Below, piece by piece: positions 23,301 to 35,300 of a stretch of DNA of 64,000 bases; within the stretch, counting starts at the first letter, position 1, and each line of letters starts with the position of its first letter. The notes beneath the pieces are model-generated. The model worked only from the letters and a program-made list of their open reading frames with translations. It did no database searches and was not told the DNA's origin. The stretch lies in NCBI GenBank assembly GCA_021018995.1, contig CM037587.1, positions 14,509,366 to 14,573,365 of the forward strand. Direction: 5' to 3'. The stretch comes from Chloranthus sessilifolius (taxonomy: Eukaryota; Streptophyta; Magnoliopsida; Chloranthales; Chloranthaceae). Position numbers and translations under genes: made by a program.

Positions 23301-26300
23301 TAGCATTTCAATTTACCAAATGGGGTAGGGGTAGCGCTGTCCACGAACCAACTCGATCCGATATTTTGGACTTGCCAGATCTAGCCGAGCAAGAGAAATC
23401 TGACCCAACCTGATATTTTATATATAAAATATGAAAAATAGGGCTATTTTTTTTTTATCGGGTTGGGCGTCCGGTTGGTCGGATTGCGTGCCCCATCTTT
23501 GAGAACCCTAGGTGGGGCGACTTGTTCCCCTTATAGTCCCTTCAAATGATATATTCCAAGGTCCCTAAAAATTCATTCGGTGAATCTATGAGGGGAAAGG
23601 GTGATTGAAATTTGTGAGAAGTCCAAAAAGTCAACCAATCAACTCCGTAACATTTGTAGTTGAAATTATAAAAGCACTCTTATACTTTTGCTAAATGGCA
23701 TATAATACATCAAACATTATATATTTAATTGGGAATAAGAGTGCTTCGGTAATTTTAATTATAAATATTTCTCAAACATGATCAAATGTCTTATTCAAAA
23801 GAGTAGTCTACAATGGGTGTCCACATGTCTCTGTGACCGAGTGACTTGCATGCCACTACATGAAAATCCGCACAAATAACTCAATCACAAGGATATGTGG
23901 ATTGTAATGTCCACTCATGAATAGTTAACACCTATTATAGACTATCTCTATTGAAAATCTAGTCCTTATTTTGTAAAACTCTCTCAAACAGTACAATGTA
24001 TAATACCTTGAAACTTTTAAAATAATTATTGTTTTCTAAAACCCCAAAAATTTTCTATTTGAAATATGTAATCCACAAGAAATCTAGACTAATTATTATT
24101 AGGCTGTATTAGATGGCTAATATTTGTTCCATGATTAATGATGTTGGATATTTTAAAGGTTTTAAAAAATAAGCTTTTGAAATTAGGATTTGTCCCACAT
24201 CGTGTAAACTCTTTTTTGGGTTTGGCTTATATATCTTTGTCTTGGCTCAAGGCTTGTAGCCTTCACCCAGGGGGCACCGAATTTTGTAGCTTCCACCGCC
24301 ATGCAACCCATCAGTCACACACACACGCGCGCGCGCGTCGAGCCGAGCCGAGCCGAGCCGGGACGGGACGGGCACGAGCACGTGTACGTAGCGTGGCGTG
24401 GCAATACGGTAATTTAATTAAACTTTTGAATAAGTGTCTAACCGCCCATTTAAATTTTGAACGGATATGTCTTATCCGACCGTTCAGTTATATGCTACGG
24501 ATATGTCCGTTCGGTTACGGATATGTCCGTTCGGTTACACCCATTTTATCTATAAAAGGGCCCCAAGACCCCTCATTTTAAACACTGCATATTTTCGCAA
24601 ATTCCTTTAAGCTTTCTTCTTCTCAGAGTTCCGCTTTAGTTTTTTGGTGTTACGGTTGCGATCGATTCACCAAATCGATCACGGATCTGTGACGGTTCGT
24701 TGTATCCTGGAACCGATTTGGTTTAATCTATTGGTGACCACTAGATCATAGTGGTAGGGCAAATCTCGGTTTAAAGACAACGATATTTAACGCGTTCTAA
24801 TCGGATTAGCGTATATTTTAATTTCGATCTTTATCTTCTTCGCAACTTTGAACCTATTTTTCTATGATTTAAACCGAGATTTATGGCTCATATTCATCTC
24901 TCCACTTACGCTCTAGTGAATGATAAGATTCATCCACGCTAACAACATCCACAAGTTAGACAATTTTGATGGTTGAATTTCAAACGGTGTAGTGAAATTA
25001 CATTTTACATTAACCACACTAAAAGTTGTATACGTTATTACAATTCCGTGTCCGACTATTACCGAATCATCCACCTCGTCAAGGCCGTAAAAGCGTAAAT
25101 GGACGATGATTTACTACACTTGCGAAGGCTCCATTTTGAATGCATTGTCGGATTCTTTGTTCGACGTCTATCGCCCTTACGATACTTCGAAGGAACTCTG
25201 GGATGCACTCGAGAAGAAATACAAAACTGAAGATGCAGGGTATAATTCTTATATTATCAGTCAATTTTTTAATTTTACGATGGTTGATGATAAACCTATT
25301 CTTAGCCAAGTTCATGATTTTCAAGTTATTATTAATTATATGGTTGCTAATGGTTCTCATTTCGATGAGGATTTTCTGGTTGGTGCGGTAATCACCAAGT
25401 TGCCTCTATCATGGAAAGATTACCGAAAAATCCTTAAGCGTAATAATGAGAAGATTTCTATGGAAGATCTTCTCCTTCATTTACATATTGAGGAAGAATC
25501 CCGAGTTAGGGACAAAACAGAAGATCACATTGATATGACATCAAAAGCACACTTGGTTGAGTCTAAGGTTGTTAGTGGACCGTCCAAGAAGAGGAAGAGA
25601 GGATATTCTCATTCTAAGGAGAATAAGAAATTCGCCAAGGAGAATAAGACCATGGTACCGAAGAATGGTGGTTGCTATCACTGTGGGAAACCGGACATTT
25701 CAAACGGATTGTCGCCTCTTCAAGAAGTTGAAGAATGAATGCAAGGGAAGTGAAAACAACCGTGGCCGTTCTTTCGAAGTCAACTGCAGTTGGTGACATC
25801 AATGAATGGTGGATCGACTGCCACAAAACATGTGTGTAATAATCGTGACATGTTTGTGACTTATGACAAAGTGATGATGATCAAGATCTCTTCATGGGAA
25901 ACTCATCTACGGCAAAGATCATGGGGACGTGGAAAAGTGAAATTAAATTTCACATCCGGAAAAGTCGTTACACTCACGATGTGCTCCATGTACCCGATAT
26001 CCGTAAGAATCTTGTTTCGGGTGGTTTATTGATTAAACATGGTTTTAAACTTGTATTTGAATCAGATAAGTTTATCTTATCTAAAAATGGTGAATTTGTT
26101 GGAAAAGGATATGCCATGGGAGGCATGTTCAAACTCAATGTAACTGATCCCTTCAATAAAATCTCATCTTCTTCTTACTTGGTCTCTGTTTCTAATTTAT
26201 GGCATGATAAATTAGGACATATAAATTATAGGTCTATGAAATGTATGGGTAACTTAGATTTAATTCCAAAACATGAATCTTTTGCTAGTAGTGCTTGTAG

Positions 26301-29300
26301 TGTATGTGCTAAGACTAAAATTACTAGAAAACCTTTTCCTAGTGTTATTAGAAATTCATGTTTATTAGATTTAATACACAGTGATATTTGTGATTTAAAT
26401 AATGTTCCTACTAGAGGAGGAAAACGATATTTTATTACTTTTATAGATGATTTTTCAAAATATACTCATATATTTATTAAATACTAAAAATGAGGCTTTT
26501 GAAAAATTTAAGGTTTATAAAGCTTTAGTAGAAAATCAATTAAATAAAAGAATAAAAGTCATTAGATCTGATCGGGGTGGAGAATACATGTCAAATGAAT
26601 TCTCCGATTTCTGTGAAATTCATGGAATTCGTCATGAGGTGACGGCTCCTTATACGCCACAACAAAACGGAGTTGCCGAGAGAAAAAATAGAACATTAGT
26701 AGAAATGACTAATGCATTATTAGTTAATGCTAATTCTGATAAAAATTTATGGGGTGAAGCTTTATTAACTGCTACTCATATTTTAAATAGAATTTCACAT
26801 AAGAAAAGTTTAATTACACCTTATGAACTTTAGAAGAATCGAAAACCTAGTTTACCCTATTTTAAAGTATGGGGGTGTAGGGCACTTGTTAGATTAGTAG
26901 ATCCTAAAAGACCTAAGATAGAGATTAGATCTATTGAGTGTGCATTTATTGGCTATGCACAAAATAGTAAAGCTTATAGAATTCTAGTTATGGAATCTAA
27001 TGATAACATCGATAAAAATACTATAATAGAATCTAGAGATGCTATATTCTATGAATCTAAGTTCACTACTCTAACTAATAAATTAAATATTAAAAGTACA
27101 TCTTATGAAGATGGAAAATCTTCTAAATCTAAAGAAGTTATTGAATCTTCAAGTGATGAAGAGGTCATCTTTGAACCTCGACGAAGTAAACGTCAATGAT
27201 TTGAAACTAGTCTTTCAAAAGACTATTATATCTATTTGATTGAAGGAAATAGGACCAAAAGTACTAAGAAACATTTGTGTCTAAATGTAGACGATGATCC
27301 TATCACTTTTAACGACGCAATGAAATCTAGAGATAATGCTTTTTGGAAAGAAGCTATCAATGATGAAATTGATTCAATAATGGGAAACAAAACATGGAAA
27401 TTAGTAGACTTACCAGAAGGATCTAAACCCATAGGATGTAGATGGATATTTAAAAGAAAACTTAGAACAGATGGAACTATAGAAAAATTTAAGGCACGAT
27501 TGGTTGCCAAAGGATATAGACAATAGGAAGGTGTTGATTATTTTGACACCTACCCGTTGCTAGAATTTCGACTATAAGACTTCTAATTGCCTTAGCTTCT
27601 ATACATAAGTTACAAATCCATCAAATGGATGTTAAAACCGCTTTTTTAAATGGTGATTTAAAAGAAGAGGTCTATATGGAACAACCAGAAGGATTTGTTT
27701 TACCTGGACAAGAAAAGAAAGTCTGTAAACTTATTAAATCTCTATATGGGCTCAAACAAGCACCAAAACAGTGGCATGAAAAGTTTGATAATACTATTAC
27801 CAATTTTGGATTCAAAACTAATGAAGCCGACAAATGTATGTATTATAAATTTTCTCATAATAATGGTGTTATTATATGTCTTTATGTAGATGATTTACTT
27901 ATTTTTGGAACTAATTTAGAAGTTATTTTACAAACTAAAAACTTCTTAAGTTCATCTTTTAACATGAAAGACATGGGTCAGGCAGATGTAATTTTGGGAA
28001 TCAAAATTATAAGAAATGAAAATACATTAACTTTAACTCAATCTCATTATGTTGACAAGATTTTGAAAAGATTTAGATTTAATTAATACACCTTTAGATA
28101 TTAATCTTAAATTGACTAAAATGATGGACGATGTGCATGATTAGAATATGCAAGGGTTATTGGTAGCCTTATGTATGCAATGCATTGTATAGGACATCGC
28201 ATTTCAGAAGAAGTAAGTTAAGTAGATTTACAAGTAACCCTAGTTCTATTCATTGGAATGCTATTTAGCATGTTTTAGATATTTAAAGGGTACTATTAAT
28301 TATGGTTTAAGTTATCCTCACGTTTTAGAAGGATATAGCGATGCAAGTTGGATATCTGGTTCAGAAGAATCAAAGTCTACAAGTGGATGGATATTCACTT
28401 TTGGAGGTGCTGCGATCTCATGGGGATCAAAGAAGCAGACTTGCATCACACATTCTACTATGGAATCAGAATTCATTGCCTTAGCGGCAAGTGGAAAAGA
28501 AGCAGAATGGTTACGAAATTTACTACTAGAAATTCCAATTATGATTAAACCATTGCCACCTATCTCTATACATTGTGATAGTGAAGCAACACTATCAAAG
28601 GCTTATAGTCAAACGTATAATGGAAAAAATAGACACATTGGTCTAAGACATAGCTATGTAAAACAATTACTTAGAGATGGAGTAATCTCAGTAATTGGGG
28701 TCAGGTCTGCAGAAAACCTGGCGGATCCGTTTACTAAAAGCCTTGGCAGAGATGGGATTAATAAAACTTCAATCGGGATGGGTTTAAAGCCATTAAACCT
28801 AAACAGCCACTTATGATGGGAACCCTACCTAATATTTGTTTAATCAATGTTTAGGTTCAAAGGGAAAAACAAGTCGTAAATCCGTGGCAGCTGAAGGACA
28901 CTACATTGATGAGAAATATATCTCATATACATCCCAGGAAGGGTAGTGTTTCACCTGTAATGGATAAGGGGAGGTAGAGCATTGCTCTTAACAGTCCTAT
29001 AACACTATGTGTTGAGATGTTACAGTTACAGGGACATCTCTTATAGGTCTGCCTATATAAGTGTGAAGGTGGAGCCGCTTTCAATGAGACTTGGCTTTAT
29101 CTCATAAACACTTACGAAAACCAGGGTACTAGCATAGGGCCTAAATGTGCTAACCTTTTATTGAACACCAAAATATGTGAAATATGTGTGAAATAATTCC
29201 GATTTGTCATATAAGATCGTTAGTTCAAGATTTAGTTTCACTAAAAATCTTGATAAATTTTGAATTATTTTCACTAAAGTGAAAATTCAAGTCTGTAAGA

Positions 29301-32300
29301 TATTTTCATTTATGCACATTTTCTAGCGTTGCTCTATTTCAAATCTTTAAAATAGTGGGGGATTGTTTATTTTTTTTAAGAAAAGTTTTTTTTTATATTT
29401 TAAATCTTTAAAATAGTGGGGGATTGTTGGATATTTTAAAGGTTTTAAAAAATAAGCTTTTGAAATTAGGATTTGTCCCACATCGTAAACTCTTTTTGGG
29501 TTTGGCTTATATATCTTTGTCTTGGCTCAAGGCTTGTAGCCTTCACCTGTGGGGCACAATTTTATAGCTTCCACCGCCATGCAACCCAGCCGGGTCGGGT
29601 CGGGTCGGGTCGGGTCGGTCGGGCACGAAAGCATCGAGACGGCACGCACTATTATGCACGCACGTAGCGTGGCATACACGGTAATTTAATTAAACTTTTG
29701 AATAAGTGTCTAACCGCCCATTTGAATTTTGAACGGATATGTCTTATCCGACCGTTCAGTTATATGCTACGGATATGTCCGTTCGGTTACGGATATGTCC
29801 GTTCGGTTACACCCATTTTATCTATAAAAGGGCTCCAAGACCCCTCATTTTAAACACTGCATATTTTCGCAAATTCCTTTAAGCTTTCTCCTTCTCAGAG
29901 TTCCGCTTTAGTTTTTTGGTGTTCTGGTTGCGTGATCAGATTCACTAAATCTGATCACACGGATACGCTGCCGGTTTGTTGTATCCTGGAACCGATTTGC
30001 CGGTAACCTATTGGTGACCACTAGATCATAGTGGTAGGGGCAAATCTCGGTTTAAAGACAACGATATTTAACGTGCCTCGAATCGGATTAGCGTATATTT
30101 TAATTTCGATCTTTATCTTCTTCTGTAACCTGAACCTATTTTTCTAACAAATGATTAATGATTAGTATGCATAGTTGTGATATTTATTCATAGAATATGG
30201 TTACGAAAAGAGAGATTATGAGAAATATCTTTGTAAAATAAAATAGAGTTTTTTTTTCGGAGTTCTTATTTAGATGGTGAACTAGTGTGAATCTCCATCC
30301 ACGTAACTCACATCTAGTGGATTATAGACATACCTTATCATTTTAATTAAATTTGAGTATAATTGTATTTTGTTAGTCAATATTAATATAATTAATTGAT
30401 AATTTTTTATTTTTTTTAATATTTGATATATAATTTGAATGCCCAAACCTCTAAAAGCACCCAACTAATTCCGAAGACACATGCATATTAGAATATATTT
30501 ATAAGATGCATATCACTTAGTGTGTACATCTTATAATTTAAGAAAGAAAGATAAAATAGTTAGATTGATTTAATTAGAATAAATTTGATTACATTTATTT
30601 TGAAAAGTAATTTAAATGATAATTATCTTAAAAAATTATATTTAAATTCTATGAGTTATATACTAACCTCTATTTGTAAAGGTATTCTCTTTGAATGAAT
30701 AACAGTCAACATTATTACTCTCTCAAATAGTTTGGAAATAATGAAAGTACTCTTTATATCCTTAGGGTGACTAAGGGGGATTTAAAGTCAAAGTTTCCCT
30801 ATTGATGAAGCAGGTACCTGGCCATTAGGCCAAATCCCATGAGGTTAGCTGATTGATGACATACAAGGGGACCCTTATTTACGAGTGTAAATAGGTCAAG
30901 TGTTATCCAACCTTGTCTTCTCTTTATATCTATAAGAACGAGTTTTCTATTTAGGCATCCGTGCCTTTAAAAAAAATTAATAAAAAAAAATAAAGGTATC
31001 AATCGAAATCGATTTCGTATCAACTGATACCCAAGTTGATAGTTGATACGTATTGATTTGCCGAAAAACTGATATGTATCGATATTAGTAGACATTTGAT
31101 ACCGTGATCATAATTAAGGTGTCAAACTCAAACTCGATATAGGGTATCAGTTCATGGAGGACCGATACGTATCCAACGATATCAATATGTATCGGCCCTT
31201 TTAAAAAATAAAAAATAAAAGTCAAAGTCTCGGCTTAAACCGATACGTATCGGTGGATACGGGCCGTATCGACTGATATCGATACCGATACCGAGTTATA
31301 GGACCGATACGTATAGGTTTACTGAGATGCCGATACGTATCGGTATCGGCCGATTTTCGATACCATGATCAAAATACAATCTCACCAAAAGCTTAATTCG
31401 ACCGATTTTAACATTGCGGGGTTAATAATAGACGTCAACATTTGCAATATTATAACGGTAACCTTTATTTTCATAGCTGGTATTACAAAAAGAAAAAGAG
31501 AAAAAAAAAAAAAAGGAAAACTTTTATTTTCATAGCAATTCTTCCTTCTCAACTAGGGTTTTATGTGTTTAAACCGTTGACTGCTTTAAATCTGATGAGG
31601 AAGATAGTTTTTCGATCCTAATCTTCTACGTAGTGGATCTTGAGATCATGGGCTTATCATAAGACGGTCAAAGTTTGATGCCACATGACACATGTACGGA
31701 AAAGTGAGCCAAGAAGCACATTTCATGTACACCCATGATAATGTTTAACTTTTGAATGTGTCATGTGGAATCAAAATTTTTGGACAGGCACGTGATCTCA
31801 AGATTCATTGTGTAGAAGATTGAGACAAAAAATATCTCCATCATCTGATTCGAAAAAGTTAATGGTGTAAGCACATGATTTAAGCACGTGAAACTCGGGT
31901 TGAGAAAGAAGAATTTGACATTGTCAACAAAGGTACCCTATTATATCAAAATGGCTAAATTCTAATGAAATCTTGCCTCTGGATTGGGGATATCGCCTAA
32001 AAGAATTGGACATGCAACATGGAGTACTCCATCACATCCCTTAATGGCTGCCCTTAAAGAATCATAGTCCAACAAGTTTGCCTTGAATAGCTCTAAATTC
32101 TCTGTGGCCTTTTCTAGTTTCTTCAGGTGGGCATTCTTTTCGTTGTCTGCAGAAGATTTGACAGCTTTTAAAGGAAGTTAAAAGATTTTGACAGATTTTA
32201 AACGAAGGATTTTGATAGACTTTAAAGGAAGCTATAACTTATGATCATAGTGATAAATTTCTCCAAAATTTTCAAAATTTCTCATAAATTCACCGCAATA

Positions 32301-35300
32301 GGGGTAGGATGAAACTTTCTGTGAAATTTCGGTGATTTCTCCGACATAGACAATATTTTCTAAATTTTGGCAAAATTAATCAAATTTTACCGAAATTAAT
32401 AATTTTTATTTTTAATTCAGCCATTTAAAAGTAATATAAACATTAAATATAGTTTACATATATACTTTTTGCAAGCTAAAAATTTTTTCCCAAACTTTTT
32501 TTCCTGAAATTTATCTAGTATGAACCGAAACGACCTTCTACCAAAATATTGCCGAAAGTGAAACTTGTCACTATAATTATTATATAAATTTGGGGAAAAA
32601 AAATGTACAAAAAAATTGTCAGAGTGCAACTAGCTCAAACTTGTGAAGGAGGTGATACTTGAGCGCTAGTTTGGATGAAGGGTGCAAATTTATAAAAAAA
32701 AAAATTCAAAACCAAAAAATTCGGTTTTTGATTTAGATCAGGCTCAATTAAAACCAAACCGAAAAAAATTGGTTCAGTTAAATTTCAAAATTTGAAAACT
32801 GAAAAAAAATCGGTTTGGTTTGATTTCAGTTTCAAATTTTTTGATTTTTGATTTATTTTTTGGTTCATTTTTTATTTTTATTATAATTGATTTTTGAATT
32901 TTTTCGTTTCAGCTCCCAAAACCGAAACCAAACCGATTGGAATCAGTTTTTTTGGTTTTGGTCTTGTTCGGAGGACCAGTTTTTTCGGTCAGTTTCGGCT
33001 ATCTGTTCAAAACTTGCTTCTCTCATATGGTGGCTAATTATGTGAAGGGTACCTCTATTTGCATCCATTGAATCTTTGAAGGAACCTATACCACACTCGC
33101 CATTAGTTGCTCTGCAGCAATGAAATGACTATTTTGCCCTTAATAAAAATAATATTCTAAAAATACCACCATTTTAAAAGGCTATTCTTTCATCTATATT
33201 TACAAGTCATGCCATTATAGTTTATCACCATTCTAAAAGGCCCTTCATTCACCTTTATTTTACAAGTCATGCCATTATAGCTTTACCACCACTATTCTAA
33301 AAGAGTACCTTTAAATCCACCTACAAAATCTTTGAGTTCACCCACACTGAGATACATCAACTGCATTGAATTAGACGATGGAGATTATTTATCGTCCTAA
33401 TATTTCATGAGATCAATCTTTAGATCATGGGTGTACCATCAAATTGTCATTTTTTATTTCATGTGGTACGCACCCATAAAAGTGACCTTAAAACTCAATT
33501 TTAAGCTAGCACGTGATGCTAAAGTCACTTTTCTGAAATGTGTGCCATGTGAAATTCAAAATCGACCGTCTGATGATATACCCATGATCTAAAGATTGAT
33601 CTCATGAAAAATTTGGAGGATAAATGATCTCCATCGTTCGATTCAATTCAATCAACGTGTTTCAGCGTGGGTGAATTCAAAGATTAGGTGGGTAGATTTA
33701 AAGACACTCTTCTAAAAGGCCTTTCATTCACCCATCAGATTCAAGACCCATGAGATGGGTGATTCCTCATTAAAACATGCCAACGTTTGGATGAATACTC
33801 AAGCAATGGAGCATTTGTGGCAAACCATACAATTATTTTTGTAAAGAAAACCTTCAATCTACATGTTCTTAGATTAATAACTAAAATTTGGAATGATTTT
33901 TAATTTTGCATATCTAAAATTTTTGGTAAGTTTTTATTATTATTTTGAGTATCTAAAATTTTGGTAATTTTTTATATTGGGTATATGAATAATGTTGATG
34001 GAATTAAACAATAAATAATTCAGTGGTTGAGTGGAGCTTGGAAATAAATGAGTCTATATTTTCAACTGTACATAATGGGTTGGGACTTGGAAATCTGAAC
34101 CCAAGCCCAAACCTATGGCGGTTCGGGTCGACCTAATGGGTTGGGATTTGGAAATCTGAACTCAAGCCCAAACCTATGGTGGGTCGGGTCGTTTGACTTT
34201 GACCCATCGAGTTGGCCCGACAGGTTGAAACCCTCTTGTACTAGTGTTATTATTAATCTTCAATGATTGTACAAGCGAAACCATCCCAACCGTGTTTCAA
34301 ACTTTTGGCCGATAATTCAAACTGTTGACCGAAATTTATCGGTTTCGATCCTCACTGAAATGAAAACAACCCCTGCAATTTCGATCAAATTATGTATGAC
34401 AATAAAATTTTCCGTCGAAATTTCGACCGAAATTCAAAATTATGGGCGAAAATTTCATTCAAATTTTTGGTTTCGATCTTGCCTGAAACTGAAAACGAAA
34501 CCAATATTTTGATCCTTGATCCCAACCGTCCATTCAATTAACCACTTCTTTTATGAACCATATATTGGAAATTGCATGTATTACATTATAACCGTTCATC
34601 AACTACTTTTGTGTGGACTGTTGCATATATTTTATTTACCAAAGTCATAAAATCTATGGTCTAGATCCAAGTGAACATGCACTGATTTAGATTGAGAGCA
34701 TTATCATGATCTTTGATCTTGACCGTCTGATGGTACACCCATGATCTAAAAATCAATCTCATGAAATATTGGGATAATGAACAATCTCCATCGTCAGATT
34801 CAATATAGTCGATGTGTTTCAGCGTGGGTGAACTCAGATTTTGTGGGTGGATTTAAAGGTACTTCTTTTAGAATAGTGGTGGTAAGCTATAATGACATGA
34901 CTTGTAAATAAAGTTGAATGAAGGGGCTTTTAGAATGGTGGTAAACTATAATGGCATGACTTGTAAATATAGATGAATGAAGGGCCTTTTAGAATGATGA
35001 TATTTTTAGAATATTGGTTTCATTAAGGATAAAATAGTCGTTTCAGTCCATAAACTCATGACTAATTAACGACAGGGAGGTATATAAAACAGAAACACAA
35101 AAGTAAGGGCTGCAGAATAAATATCCATAACTCAGGGTGTTTGATGCAATATGGGCATATCTATGGGGGGTATATACTAAGTATATTTAATCTTTGAAGG
35201 CACCTCCAACACAAGCCATTGATTGCTTTGAATCACACAGTGGAGATCGTTTTTCGTGCCAATCTTTCATATAATGAATTTTGAGATCTAGAGCCTACTT

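Larger units (their letters stand above)
24142..30149 (+). mobile_element. Full-length Ty1/copia retrotransposon, coding capacity broken
   Basis: Two LTRs of about 725 bp (24142-24867 and 29425-30149) flank a 4.6 kb internal region. Its domain order is gag, protease, integrase, reverse transcriptase, RNase H, which is the copia order. The element lies inside intron 2 of the CCR-like gene, in the opposite orientation. The 5-bp duplication AATGA and largely matching LTRs point to a fairly recent single insertion. Several stops and frameshifts break gag-pol, so it cannot be autonomous now. No good primer-binding site is visible directly after the 5' LTR. Confidence 0.92.

Noticed and set aside
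24138..24581. 147-codon ORF at the start of the Copia LTR
   Set aside because: It runs through the LTR promoter and its pentamer repeats. LTRs of this family are noncoding and the 3' LTR does not keep the frame.
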